From Yponomeuta sedellus (lineage: Eukaryota; Arthropoda; Insecta; Lepidoptera; Yponomeutidae), in the NCBI GenBank assembly GCA_934045075.1, contig OW203734.1:14940016-15004015 (forward strand): 64,000 nucleotides of DNA, given 5' to 3'. A program made the translations under genes and the position numbers. Below are positions 34,621 through 47,714 of the stretch, one piece after another. The notes below the pieces were generated by a model. It did no database searches. It had not been told where the DNA came from and saw only the letters and a program-made list of their open reading frames with translations. Each line of letters opens with the position of its first letter. Position 1 is the first letter of the stretch.

Positions 34621-37600
34621 AATATAATCTAATAAGCCAAATGTTCTTTGCAATTTATTATTTTTATTGTAAAGAGCCAACAAACAGCGGTCTAAAGAGC
34701 TATCTAGCAGCTTTATATATCTTGTTACCTATCACCTGACTCGCTTGAATGACCGATCAATTTAAGGTCTGTCCAAATGTAGACTATCGATTCGAGTCTG
34801 GAAATTTGTCAAACGTCGAATCGAAATACACATTTAGTAATAACATGATTTATTTTATTATGAATGTTGGCTAATAATCCACTCTACCCTATGTCTCTGC
34901 AACATTCAAACCTGTTAATTCATCAATAAAGTTTACTCTTATGTTTATTTGTAACTTGCCCATCGTTGAGTTTCGTTGAGGTTTTCTGTATTTCCATATT
35001 ATGTGACAGTCGGGCAGCGGCAGAAAGGTCGCCCACTAGTGTTGGACTTCGCAGTAGACATATCGGTTTGTCTTAATTAAACAATAAACCTGTTGTGAAA
35101 AGTGTGAGTCACCCATTACGTAACATGACATGAATTGTTTTAGCCACGAATAAATGTAGTTTCTTTGTCAGCTTCTTTTCCACATAATCAATTAATTTTT
35201 TTTATAGTGAATAAAATATTTTGACTTTGACTTGACTTTGAGCACGAAGTTTTTGTAGTATAATTGAAGAAATCTCCACGGGACATGAAACGATTTGAAC
35301 TATACTGTAGGGCATTGTTCTTCTATTTATTAGGGTTACACAAAGTCACAGAGGTAAACTGTTATTTGACCATGACTTACAAAATAGTCGTGTCCTCTGA
35401 TTACATTTCACGGTGGTTCAATACGATGTAGTTATCTAAGTATACATTTATTAGTTAGGCAATCCTATCAAAGCGACTTTATCAAAATATATTTAAGAAC
35501 CACTCTAAGAACTGACACAAATAAACACTTGACTTTCCAGCAAACACAGGAGGAGTTTATTTCGTAACACAATTTCACTCGCGCTTTATCTTTCTAGTAC
35601 TTTGCAACGATGTGCGAATTGCCTCGTCAATGGCTTTTTACAGTTTGTAAATGCTTTTTTCAACTCCACCGGCACTTTAGCGCTTTATATTTCATCCCAC
35701 CATACAATTTGAGGCCTCAGGGAGTTCACGAAAATAACTTGCAAAAATATCAGATTGGTTGCAACAGCTCGTATGTACATCGTAAATGCCTGCTTATAAT
35801 AATTCATTATGTAATAATACTAAGTTCTTTTTATAAGAGTGCAACTTATGTTGTATTATTTTCGACCAAATGTTTTTACAAACGCACAAAATCTGACCGT
35901 TCCTTACTTAATGCCTTTTATTTTATAATCTCTTGCAAAGTTCGTACCTCCTACTGAGGAGGAAAAGTTATATTTAAATATGACTTTTTTTTCAGAGAGG
36001 TTCATAGATTTTAATAATTAGTTTACTATTAGAGACATATTAAATATAATAAAATTGGTCCTACCGTTCTTTAGTTATAAATAGTGTAACAAATATGACT
36101 TGTTTTTTATATACGAGTACATATTTATAGATTTAACAGATTAAATATACCATATAAAATATTATGGACCACGTTCCAAAAAACATAAAAATAAACATAA
36201 TAATTGGTATTATTAAGGTAAAGGCAAGGTAAGGTATCATATTGTTAATAATATATATTTGGTATTTGTCCAGCGCATAAGCAGTTGAGCACTTCTTGAT
36301 GTTTACGCAATTTGTATCGACAGTGATCAAGCCAACACTACACTTTCGGTGCAGATTTACTAGCTACAACAGGTGTCCACTAATGAAATGAGTCGTCGTT
36401 ATGATAACAAACTATCACAGATTACGTAAGATTATTATCTTGTTTAATAACTTTATAATTAGTTTCGTTTACACTTTTGATATTCTATAAATTCTTAGTA
36501 CCTTAATCATAAATCGGGTTTAGAGACTCTATCAAGAGTCAAGTTTTTCATGATATCGGGTATCATGAAAAACTTGAAATAAAAATTAACTAAATCATTT
36601 CGCTGGTCTGGTCGTCGTTTATGTGTGATAGGGATTAAAATCCAACGTGTTTCATAACTTCCACTACGGAATGTCACAAACGATATATTTATAGCAAACG
36701 GGAATAAGCCTCACACACCAGTAAATAATCCTACGCATTCATCAAAGTAATAAAACAAGAGATAAAAAAACAAGAAGACGAGACAATCGCAAGGGCTGGA
36801 CGCTGAAGAGAGTGATTTATCCGACATGAAGCTAGGTATGTTCAGTTGCACGCTGCAAACATTTTGTAATACTTGGGGCCTATACCAATACACTGTATTG
36901 GCAATACTTAGTTTTAGGACTTTTTCTAACTTCCTACCTTAACCAGATCTGTAAGAAATATGTTTCTTCGAGTCTCTTACATTTACCGGGTAGTGTAGTT
37001 AAGCTATTTCATCTCTCTGATCAAGCTGGTGCTAGTGGGACGCTTGTAGGCTTACGACGGGGACTTTTGCAAAGAACCTGATAGGTAAGTGTGTGGGATG
37101 GACACAGGGCCCTATTAATCTGCCAAGACTCATTGTGCGGAGTGAAAATATCGAAATGAAGCAACCAGAGCTGAGCCCTGTTAGCCGTTGTCAGAGTTAC
37201 GACTCGACGTATAGTGGGCGAATGGTTTACAACGTCTGGAGTAACTGGGGATTTGCCGGTTGAAGAAACATTTTGAAGCTTGATTGTGAGTAAACGTGTC
37301 GGTATGTGAGATAGAATGCTTTATAATGGAGAAAGCTTTATAGTGGCATATCTGCTCCATTTTGTTATACGATCAAATACCATTCCACTCAATTTTAAGG
37401 CATAAGCCTTAATTTATTCCAGTAATGGAATAAATTTCTGTTGAATTAAGTCCGCTTTTAATCGTAATTTTCATCACAGTGTATGTTATTTAAGTATTTT
37501 TTTAATGTCTTTCGTGCAATAAAACATACTAACTCCTGGCTTCAAATGTCTGATATTACGATCTGATTTAAATTTCTTCTGTAATTTACTAATATTGAAG

Positions 37601-40600
37601 CTTGCTTGCCGCCGCTTGAAGCCTTTGCTATGATATTTTTTGAGCCAGTAAGAGTACGGGCCGGTTTCCACAGCAAGGTAAGACGGTGTTTAGTAAGAGC
37701 TTGTTGTCTTAGGTCGGGTCTGTTAATACAGCAATATTGAGATCCTTGAAATTACTTGGGCATTTTGGCTAAGAGATAATCTCGTATGAAGTTTTTCAGT
37801 TTTTGTCCTAGGCACTATTCGTCTAGCCATTTCATAGAGTTCTTTGTTTCTTCTGCCAAAGATTATAAAAGTTTGTCTTTGGATATTTATCCAGATTAAA
37901 GATATGCACAGTGTGACAAAACCCCTATACCTATCGAAAAATTAGGGGTTCACCTTGTCGGTGCGAACAATTTAAATTTTGATGAAAAAATATCAGTTGT
38001 TCCATTTTAGTATCGGAGGAGGGTTACGTCAGTGTGGAACACCTAGTATTTTTTGTGATTTTTAAGTGTTTCCATAATGGAACTCGTTTGTATTGACTTC
38101 TACTCCCCCCATTTTATTAACCTCCACATTTCTGATCTTGAAAATAACAATAGAAATCTAGTCAGGACTGCAAAGGTTAATATGTTGCACATAACTAAAA
38201 ACCTAACCGGAAAGTTTAATAGAATTTCATTTTACATCCTGTGGATAATTAACACTCGAAATAACTAGGATTCTAAAGAAATGATATGCTTATTCTAAAG
38301 AAAAGATGGACAGTTCAATACTAAATAAAATACTCTGTTATTAAAATACGCTACAGCTGTTAAATACGTCATGTGCGCTTAAAACCCGCGCAGATGTAGA
38401 TGCTCGTAATCAAGTCATAAACCGAAGTAGTTATATTTTAATTATCCATGTTCATAGGCAGATGATACCTGCTTGAAGCAGTTAAATAAACACTCGGAAA
38501 TCTTTTTCATAAGCAGCTTCTATACACCCCGCTGTGGGACACAGACAGCATTTTCGCAGAGAAATAAATAGCACATGTTTCCACCGTGGATTCGTTAAAT
38601 GAACTGCTGAGGTTATTCAGATTTTCTTACGATTTTCTACTGCAAATAAGTGGAAAAACGCGTATGAGTTTTTCGTTTTTGAGGTGACGGGCAAGTGCGT
38701 GTCAAAAATATACGATTTACAGCTTCATGTTATATATTTTATTACGGTTTTCCTACACTTATACTGTTTTTGAACGAACAATCCTACGATAACCCACACT
38801 ATAGTGTACTCGAGAATAAAAATGCATACCTTATTTAGGTGTATTAGTATAATATTTCTTAAAGATTTTAGCCTACCGTTTTGTCGGCGTGATTAATATG
38901 TATACCTATACGAAATTTCAGCTTTCTAGTGCCCGCCATACCTGTTTGAAGCCGCAGACAGACAGACAGATAGACAGACATACATTGCGAAACCATAAAA
39001 GATGCATGTTGACTACGGAACCCTAAAAATTACAAACTTCACGAGCTGCAAAAGGAACGTGCGGTCGCAATAAAACTTTGCCTTACGCAGAAACGCCGTT
39101 CGAACAGGAAACGTTGACTACTCACTCACAGACGACCACATAGAAATGAAGAGTTGCTCTGACTCCAGAATTTTAATCTTTTGTTCGAATTTAGGGTTTC
39201 GTATCCGAAGGATCAACAGGACTCGATTACTAAGGTAACGCTGTATGACTCTCTTAGGTTCTGCCCACCGCAATAAATAGATTATTTATTTTTTACGCAA
39301 TGTTGTAAAGAGATTACTTAATTAACATGCTTAGATAGCATCTCACTTAATTGCAGCATGACCAAAACAGTCAAGCTGAAGCTAAAATCGAATTAAAAAT
39401 TTACAACCGCATTACTTTATACCGTAGGTATTTGTTAGAAACTAGCCTTTAATTTTACAATTATTTATTTGGAATTTTCAACTATTAGTGTATTAATTGA
39501 TATGTAGACTAATCAATCAATACAATAGTAACAGTTTAATACCCTTGTAGTTGACTGAATTTCTGATAGATATCTCCGTCACAGGAATCTACAAAAAGTA
39601 CAGAGATTCGGTATAAATTAAAATTTCTATACAAGACAACAACTTATTAAAGAAAGAAATATATTCTTTGTAATTTTTACAACTAATATGGGTGAGTTCA
39701 CCCAGTCCATCAAAACAGCATGCCAACCAATGTTACGAGGAACTTAGGGATTTTGGTCACGAAAACTCTAGGCCAATCATTGACAATGTCCAGATTATCC
39801 ATTTTACCACTAAATTCAATGTTAACAAAATAATAACGAATCCATCTTTCTGTGTTAGTTAATTGACGGTTTACATACACATCATATTTGGTTAACAATT
39901 CGCAATCGCAACGAGTACTTCGCTATAAACTAAATAAGAAATAAGGTAACCTTCACGAGGTTACTGACATCACTCTATTTGGCGTAGGTGTATGGGGACC
40001 ACCTATAAATGTGGAAATCATTTCCTGAAATCCAAACTCTTTATAGTTTCGTCAGCAGGTATACAGGGCTACTTTCAAATTGCGCGATTCCTGAAAACTT
40101 TTCTTAACACTTTTCTTCCCTTGATATTTGAAATTCCCTAATATAAAGTTATTTAATAAAGGATGTTGTAATTGACAAAGTCCGACAAATTTGAGGAATT
40201 GCGCATAAATCTTTTGTATACATTCCTTCAACTTTGCGGATGAGAGTGCCTAAAATTCATGAACAAAAGACATCAACGCAAGTGCGTGCGCTTGAGCTAA
40301 CGTAACTGACATCCCTATACCTCTATGATACCTAAGATATAGACGTGGTGTGAACTTACTTTCATATTATTATATTGATATTTGAAGCGTTGGTTCAGGG
40401 TCAAAGTTAAAAGCTTCTTTTAAAACATGTTATTTAATTTAATACAATTTCAAATAAGGCTTGCTTCTCTATTGTGTGCATATGCCGTGGTATTACGTAT
40501 GTCTGTCCAGGCATGTAAATACGAGTAGAGTCTCCTGTTGGGATGCTTCGGTTCTAAATACACTAAGATTTCAAAGATGAAAGAACTCTTTTCCGGTTTA

Positions 40601-42854
40601 GATCTATTATTTTAAATCGAAACTAGTGTATCAAAAGGACTACATACACAGGAATTTATAATTCGATTATAATGGTTTCGATATAATGAAACAAAACATT
40701 TTCAGTATAAATATTTTTATGTTTTACTAAAACTCTTTTTAATAAAACACACACCCTCTTCGGTGATCTCCAGTTTTTATCTATTAGTTTGAAGGTGTTC
40801 AAAATCGGTCATCATCAAGTATTCTGTCTCAATGTTTGATCACAACACAAGATACAACGACGGTGTGAGGTAGCAAGCAAATAACAGCAACGGGGTAAGT
40901 GGGACATAGCTGAGAATGTTACCGATATCCTGTTTCAAACCTCACAAAAACCGGGCAAAGCGAAGGTAAAAGGCACGGTACGAAGGCGATGGTGTGCTAT
41001 GATTACGCAAGGAGGCGGACGATGTTTGTTCAATTGATTAGGGGCCAATAGGTACCTTTCTAATAGTAGAAACGAAGGGCCTTGTAGGTACTTTGCTGCA
41101 TACGGACAGCTTCAGCAAGCTGCTTAGTACCTTAATATTTAATAATTAAGGACCGTGTTTAACCCTTGTGGAACTCAGTTAATGATGAAACTACGACACT
41201 AAGTTCACGTTGTGAATTTTACAACTGAATACTTTCTGCGACTGTGTAGTAGTTTATATAAAACATTAATCTTAATACCTTTTGTTGTTACCGTAATCAT
41301 AAGAGCTTGATGAATCGATGACTTATTTTATGGTATAGGATTTATGTGTGCTCGCTAACTCTTTTTTGTCATGATAAATCTTCATGACAATGATATACAA
41401 TCAGGCTGGCTGTGTACTCTGATTGAATGCTAAAGAGCATTGGCATACTTTTTTTATAACTCTTCCACTGACATTCCAGGATTTTAACTGCTGATATGAA
41501 ATGCGATGAGTAGACTTTGATTAGACTTTTCCAAATCGATCTCAGTTGAATGACAGAGTTTCAGCATTAATAGATGGATGATTAATTTTATTATGTAACT
41601 AACTGTAAACAGACTAGAGTTCACGTACCTATTACATACTGCAAAAGCAACGCATTGAATTGATAATTGTAACACAATACTCAATTCCAAGAAACGATTG
41701 GCATATTACTCAGAAACGAACCTAATAACGTGCAAAAATCACACGTTTCGCCGTTCAAAATTCGCACTGTTCTACAACATTCGCGTGAGTTGTACGTGCT
41801 TAGCTTACTAAATAGGTGGGTGGCATTTGATGGATTCGATTTGTGATATAGAAACGTCTAATCTTCAATATTAGTTGTACGATGGGTAAAAAATTATCTT
41901 CAAATCGCACGACGTTATCGACCTTGGCAAGGCCATTGCGTAGGTCGTGTCTCATACTTGCTGTATCTCAGAGTTTAGTTGGATAAACTCAAGTCATCAT
42001 AATTTATTTTCAGTTCGAGAACAGACGCGCTGTTATGTAAGTTCTCCGCTATATAGAGTGGTTTAATATACCTAACCTTCTTCGAACTGTCAAATACATA
42101 CATTTTTTGACAGTTTGGGATCGTCAAAGAGGTTGATCCGAAAGAGTGGACAGTTACGTGTTGGACGGAAAGAGTCGAGAATGGAGGAAGAGGAAGAGAG
42201 GATGACTTGACTAAATGCTTTTCACTTTCACTTGAGAAAAGACGGTCAGAGTGGAGTTTTTTTCCCGCTCCCTTTTCTCCACTACAATACGGCCCGAAGG
42301 CAGCGGCTTACATTTAACATTGTACATTGACATTCAGCAAACAAATGTAAATTCTTTACGTTGAAATAAATTTATTTGATTTGAGTCAATTCGGTTAATG
42401 GTCAAGAGACCGACAGAGATGGCATTTGCAGGAAAAGGCCTAAGTCGCGTGAATCGCGTGATTAAACTATTATTTTTTACCATGAAACTATTATTTTTTT
42501 TAGCAGCGCGAAACTAAATCTAAACCCACATTAGTAAATGAGAGGGTTTACGGTCAATAAGAACAATTTTAAGTAACTATAATGTGACTGCGACGTCTGT
42601 CTATAAATCTATGTGATCTATAAAACTCTTTGTCGTTATAATCATATTAGTTGCGAGTTGAAATTTATGGTGGTTAGACCATCCTTAAAAAGAATAAGGT
42701 TTGCCATTGAAGAAACGTGATACATTTTTTTTATTTGCTCAGTCACAAAAATGTCAACAAAAGTGTAGTCTAACAAAAAAATATTTAAAAAGCGGCCAAG
42801 TATGGGTTAGATTTTGGGTAAGACTAAATTAAAGAAAAAACTATTTTTACTAAA
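34621..42854. other. long unassigned stretch, intergenic or intronic
   Basis: More than 8 kb without a recognised exon. Seen: a (TTTGAC)-rich LINE-type tail near 35218-35240; a perfect 16 bp palindrome at 36540-36576; a decayed family D SINE near 38515-38680; a CAGACAGACAGATAGACAG microsatellite near 38956-38980 beside TACGGAACCCTAAAAA, typical of a lepidopteran repeat; and a LINE-like tail near 42345-42385. Short frames have no domains. Confidence 0.4.
36540..36576. repeat. perfect 16 bp palindrome with 5 nt loop
   Basis: CAAGTTTTTCATGATA (36540-36555) and its exact complement (36561-36576) flank TCGGG. No repeat family or neighbouring gene explains it. It could be a small MITE core or a transcript hairpin. 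Confidence 0.8.
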
Positions 42855-43036
42855 TCTATAATATAAAAATGAATCCCCGAATGTGTTGGTAAGCGCAAAT
42901 CTCGGGAGCAGCTGAACCGATTTCGCTAATTATTTTTTTAGAATATTCCCTGAAGTACGAGGGTGGTTCTTACGGAGGTAAAAATAAAAAAAAAACAATC
43001 GACTGTTAGGCGGTACGAAGTTCGCTGGGTCAGCTA
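42855..43036 (+). mobile_element. Helitron-like copy 1 of 3
   Basis: Starts TCTATAATATAAAAATGAAT and runs through GCAGCTGAACCGATTTCGC to CGGTACGAAGTTCGCTGGG and TCAGCTA. The 5' TC and 3' CTAG termini of the two following copies are the Helitron signature (TC...CTRR); here the last base of CTAG is changed. There is no coding capacity, so it is non-autonomous. Confidence 0.7.
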
Positions 43037-43037
43037 C

Positions 43038-43234
43038 TCTATAATATAAAAATGAATCGCTAAATGTGTTGTTACCAACGTTGTTGTAAGCGCAAATCTC
43101 GGGAGCAGCTGAATCAATTACGCTAGTTATTTTTTTAGAATATTACTTGAAATACAAGGATGGTTCTTACGGAGAGAAAAAAAATAATTAAAGAATCGAC
43201 TGCTAGGCGGTACGAAGTTCGCTGGGTCAGCTAG
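43038..43234 (+). mobile_element. Helitron-like copy 2 of 3
   Basis: Same start and end as the neighbouring copies, with intact TC and CTAG. It has a small internal duplication, GTGTTGTTACCAACGTTGTTG, near 43068-43088 that the other two lack. It abuts copy 3 directly. Confidence 0.75.
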
Positions 43235-43394
43235 TCTATAATATAAAAATGAATCGCTGAATGTGTTGGTAAGCGCTAATCTCGAGAGCGGCTGAACCGA
43301 TTTCGCTAATTCTTTTTTTAGAATATTCCTTGAAGTACGAGGTTGGTTCTTACGGAGAAAAAAAAGGCGGTACGAAGTTCGCTGGGTCAGCTAG
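43235..43394 (+). mobile_element. Helitron-like copy 3 of 3
   Basis: Begins TCTATAAT immediately after the CTAG of copy 2 and ends GGTCAGCTAG before T. It lacks the AATCGACTG segment before the terminal GGCGGTACGAAG block, so it is an internally deleted variant. Confidence 0.75.
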
Positions 43395-44361
43395 TATGTA
43401 ATATTTATGGTAATACGGTCGGAACTGTTGTACGCGATTCACACTTAGTCGGTTCTTTCAACAAATTGTTTTATGTAGTTTCACGAATTTCCATTTATTG
43501 TGGCTCTGTTTAATAGATTATGGGCCAGTTTCTGAATTGAGAATTTCACTACGTAAATATTTACGTAAAGTTCTGTCACGCTCTTTTCTGACAAATTCGA
43601 AGAGACGGCACAGCGGTTAAATAATAACTTAGCGAAATTCTGTATTCAGAAACTCAGAATTAATTCAGAAACTGGGCGAATGCTTAATGTTTGATAGCGA
43701 TAACAATATGTTTTAACGAATGATCAATAATAAAATCTTATTGGGCTTAGTGGTGGAGTATGGCCTATCTTTCCTGCTAAAGGTTGATATCGACAAACTT
43801 ATTAAAATCGTCTGGAGGACAATAATTTTCTGCGACAATGATTTGCTTACAGCGCGAATTTTGTATGAATAAAAAAATATAAACCTGTGAAAAGCTCAAA
43901 AACAAAATCCCTAATTAGAGTATGTCGGGATTGAGTTTGTATTCCCGTGAATAGCGTGAATGTTACTCTTGCTGAGATAAAAGATCGTGTCTTTACTTAC
44001 TATTGATATCGTGTTTCTAACCTCCAGACATACAACAAGGTCGTTATTGTGTCTTATGAATGAAATATAGGTACGTTGTCATCTTAATAGATGTAAGTGT
44101 CATGAGAGCATATATAATGTTGTTTTAAACTTAACATGCGATGGCAATAACATTTCCCTTATCTCATTAGTCAACTAATTATTTGCAATTAACTGTCATA
44201 ACAAAGAAGATACGAGTAATTAGACATAAAAACGCAACAGTCACATAAATATTATGATTTTTTTGCTACAACTTTGTTACTCCGTAGAATCTAACATGAA
44301 AGCTTTGTATTCAATACCTCAGAACATTGTATGCCTGGTGTTTACCCATAATTTTTTTGTA
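43395..44361. other. unassigned non-coding stretch
   Basis: Contains a small imperfect inverted motif around CAGTTTCTGAATT (43529) and AATTCAGAAACTG (43662), perhaps an old short MITE. Otherwise nothing is recognised. Confidence 0.35.
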
Positions 44362-44620
44362 TTTCTTCTTCTTCAGGCTATATTAGTCCTATGCTGGACT
44401 ATTAGTCCCCCTCCCCTAATGAGCGCCATAGCGCAAGGTTATGCCATCATTGGGGGGTTAATGCCCATAATCGACACGCTGGGCATGCGGGTTGGGGACC
44501 GCAGTTTGGTGGAATTGTACTGCAGGGGGCGCTGCTGCCCACCCCCCGGTTTGTGTCCCGTTAGTCCGGTTGTCCGGTTAGTCGCCTTTTACGACACCCG
44601 CGGGAAGAATTTGGGTTTGT
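44362..44620 (-). mobile_element. LINE 3' end, copy of the family at 291-588
   Basis: On the minus strand it runs from GGTGTCGTAAAAGGCGAC to the TATAGCCTGAAGAAGAAG tail, colinear with 2750-3012. One small tandem duplication, GTCCGGTTAGTCCGGTT-like, occurs near 44562-44580. Confidence 0.65.
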
Positions 44621-44699
44621 ATTATTAATTACATTACATCGGACTTACATCGACCAAATAGGGGATGTATTAGCAAAGGGAAAGATAAAAACTACCCGG

Positions 44700-44830
44700 A
44701 ACCGGCGTGTGTGCATGCAACGACTTATGAACGTTGATGAAGCGAAGGTGATCTGTCAGGATCGTGGCAAGTGACAGTCCCTGGTCTCTGCCTACCCCTC
44801 TGGGATACAGGCGTGAGGTTATGTATGTAT
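44700..44830 (+). pseudogene. LINE ORF2 C-terminal remnant
   Basis: A frame reading RLMNVDEAKVICQDRGK, a stop, then QSLVSAYPSGIQA and a stop ends with a (TATG)n-type tail. This C-terminal layout (WxxLVSAYP) recurs in decayed lepidopteran LINEs. The internal TGA replaces a likely tryptophan codon. It is 5'-truncated. Confidence 0.5.
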
Positions 44831-45020
44831 TATTAATAATTTGTATTTACCTAGCTTTAACCAGAATATTCCAATAGTGTTACTCGTACAATCTATGGTG
44901 ACAAGTAGGGGAAGTGGAATATCTGACCAATTGGTTTAAAGTTAGGATTATGGAAAGTAGCGCCTAGCTCCTTGACATACAGTGCCCTATTTCATAGAAC
45001 TTTATGGTGTATTCATGGAT

Positions 45021-45230
45021 CGACGACCTCTGTGGCGTAGAGGTAGCGCGTCGACCTACCATGCAAGAGGTCCCGGTTTCGAACCCCGGCTGGGAAAAAA
45101 AAAATCCCATGTCTTGGATGTTTACATGTTTGTGATGTCGTTGTTTCTGGTCCCCACGACACAGGGTATCCCAGTCTGAGGCCAGAAGCAATGTATGTGC
45201 TTGTATGTAAATTTATGTTATTTAACGTTA
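45021..45230 (+). mobile_element. tRNA-derived SINE, family B, copy 2
   Basis: Head CTCTGTGGCGTAGAGGTAGC with B box GTTTCGAACCCCGG, then a body with TTGGATGTTTACATGTTTGTG and GACACAGGGTATCCCAGTC. It is followed within a few bases by a family A SINE in opposite orientation. Confidence 0.8.
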
Positions 45231-45231
45231 T

Positions 45232-45415
45232 AAAAACCTATTTAGAGGCTAAAAATTCCACCCATGCCGGGATTCGAACCCGCGACCTCTGGCTATCCGT
45301 GCCAGCGCTCTTTCCAACTGAGCTAATGGGCGACTCACCGGCATCAGTGAAATTTCAAACCTCTTCACAATATTCAGTGTAAAATTGTCCTTAGCACGGG
45401 TTAGTGCATTAAAAA
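45232..45415 (-). mobile_element. family A SINE, solitary copy
   Basis: Carries the tRNA-like head (GAGCGCTGGCACGGATAGCC and GGTTCGAATCCC on the minus strand) with the flanking AAAACCTATTTAGAGG and CCTTAGCACGGGTTAGTGCA blocks. This copy has intact promoter boxes and an A-rich edge, and joins the 3' end of a family B SINE. Confidence 0.8.
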
Positions 45416-47414
45416 GAATATATTTTATATTATTTTATGGTTTACTATGATCATTCGATATACTATGTTTTATTTAAGTCTCTTATGTAATTTTTCGTGT
45501 ACATACAACAAAGAATATTCTATCTATCTATTTACATTGGGAAGTCGACTAACCCACAGAATAGTTACTAGGAATACTGCTATCAATGTACAACAAATAG
45601 TAAAAAGAGACTATGAATTCTAGTTTTATATAACGCGGCACAAGTGTGAGTTTCTGTATGTGTAGCGTACGAAAACCGACAGACAGCGTTTTTTATGGCA
45701 TGGGGTATGTGTAAACGATTGTTAAACATGCGATACATATGAAAGATAGGTAAGTAGATAGAAAACACTTAAAGGGAAATTACACAGATATATCTTAACT
45801 TAATAGTACGCATGGTGGCCTTATCACTAAAAGAGATCTCAAGTACTTAAATAAATCGCCGACTGACCCATTATTCGTACGACAGTTGTACTAAAACTAA
45901 TAGTAATTTAGACTAAAACGAGTTTTGGTACATTACAACGTGTCTATGTATCGACCTGCTTATAATCCGTGAATCAATTTCGACTATCAGATTAGTTTAG
46001 TAATTTGGCAATTCGTATAATATTGAGTTAATAACCTTCAAAGGTAAAAATATTGATATTGGCTGATTGATAATGAACTAGGAATTAATTAGCGGTATTT
46101 GCGCGTTTGTGTGATTTAATTGGGTAATCAAAAATCAAGGTCTTCAGTTTCATTCTAAACGTTGCGTTTTAGTCGTAAATTGTATGGAACTCGTTTTTAG
46201 CTCAATGCTTATTAAATACTTTATATTTATAGTCACGAAGTGGGACTGAAGCTAAGGGCTTTCAAAGAAATGAAAAAGCACGTTTAACGTGCCTACTGCT
46301 CTAGATTCGTCTAAAGCTCAGAACCCGATGGCCAAAGAATAAAAGGCCATGACGGATGTGGCTGTACGGGCTTTGCACGGTGATAAAACCACTTTACGAG
46401 CTGTGTCTCGAAATAAGCCAAATAAAAATAACGCAACTCTACATTCAGCTAGTGATAATAATTCAAATGTTGCTATGGATGTGGCAAATGGGAAATATAA
46501 AAGTAAACAGTTTTAAGTTACGAAACTATGCAGGGTGTTTTGAAGTCTACTATGGTGACGACTTCAAAATAGAAAAGAATATCAGTTGTTTTATAGAAAA
46601 TGCCGTATATTGATATGGAGTCAAATAAAAAAATGTTTATAAGGACTAATAGAATCCTCCTTCTTTTAATTTTGTTACATCTTGTATACGAGATATCTAG
46701 GGTATATCTCGTTTACAAGACGTAACAAAATTAAATTCGATATAACAAAATTAAATTAATTTCGTTATCTAAATCAGAAACGATATGTAAGTACTTTGTT
46801 AAGATGATTTTGGAACTGTTACTTTTTTGTTTTACCTACCAGCAACGGTAAATGTGACCGAAACGAGAGGTTTTGGTTTTACGTCCCAATTTTCTATTTA
46901 ATTTTTTATATTTAATGGCTAAAAACCTAAAAACTATTGCAGTAACTTTTCATCAAAATTAACTGTAAAATGTTACTAGCAGTGCCAGCTACATACGAGT
47001 ATGCTCTAGTTTATTGACTCCGTGTAGACGCCATGTGTTTCTGAACAGTTTATTTCCCTCGAGCGCGGGCAAGTTCAGGGAAATCCTACTTTTTTTTACT
47101 GATCTCGAAAAATAGGTCAAGACGAACCGTACGAACGACAGGCGTCAAAAATAAAAACGTTGGTTATCAATCAGTTTACTAAAACTAACATTTTGTATTT
47201 TTAGTGATCCCTGCTTCAAAACGAGAAACGGAGCCCTTATAGGATCATTTTGTTGTCCGTCGGTTCGTCTGTCAGTCAAGATACTTTATTTGGGAAAAGC
47301 GTGGAGGGATGGGAGCGAGGCATCGAGTTAAATTTAAAACTGTAACAGGTCTACTTTCCTTGAAATTGTAAAATAATCATATTTCTAAATTAACTCAATA
47401 ATTTATGCCGTCTA
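45416..47414. other. unassigned stretch with one palindrome
   Basis: An inverted repeat of 31 bp arms, two mismatches, pairs 46666-46696 with 46704-46734 around CTAGGGT. The arms contain TTAATTTTGTTAC. Nothing else is recognised except a TGTCCGTCGGTTCGTCTGTC block near 47251 of the kind found in lepidopteran repeats. Confidence 0.45.
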
Positions 47415-47697
47415 TGACTAACGCTAGTAGCATTTTTTCGAGCGGTTCCGTGCTTCGCAAGGTACGTTAAGCTGTTAATGCCAGCTACCGTCGATAGATG
47501 GCAGTCGTTAAGCCAAGTCAGCATCAGAAGTTTACTTCTGATGCAGACTTGGCATAACGACTGAAAACTTCAGATAGTAAGACCAGCCACTAGTCTTGCA
47601 AGCCGCCACCAATCCGGACTAGGGGCCCGTGGTGGAGTATGGCCTACGTCAGGGAAGTGACCTGTGCCCCTCGGTGGGGACATAATGGGTTGATGAT
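47415..47697 (+). mobile_element. 5S-derived SINE, 5'-truncated copy
   Basis: Matches the downstream half of the SINE at 54337-54700: TTCCGTGCTTCGCAAGG, ACGTTAAGCTGTTAATGCC, GGTGGAGTATGGCCTACG, then a GATGATGAT tail. The 5S-like promoter half is missing. An internal segment (about 47503-47564) is a mirrored duplication forming a hairpin around GCATCAGAAGTTTACTTCTG. Confidence 0.65.
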
Positions 47698-47714
47698 GAT
47701 GCCGCAAAGAAACG

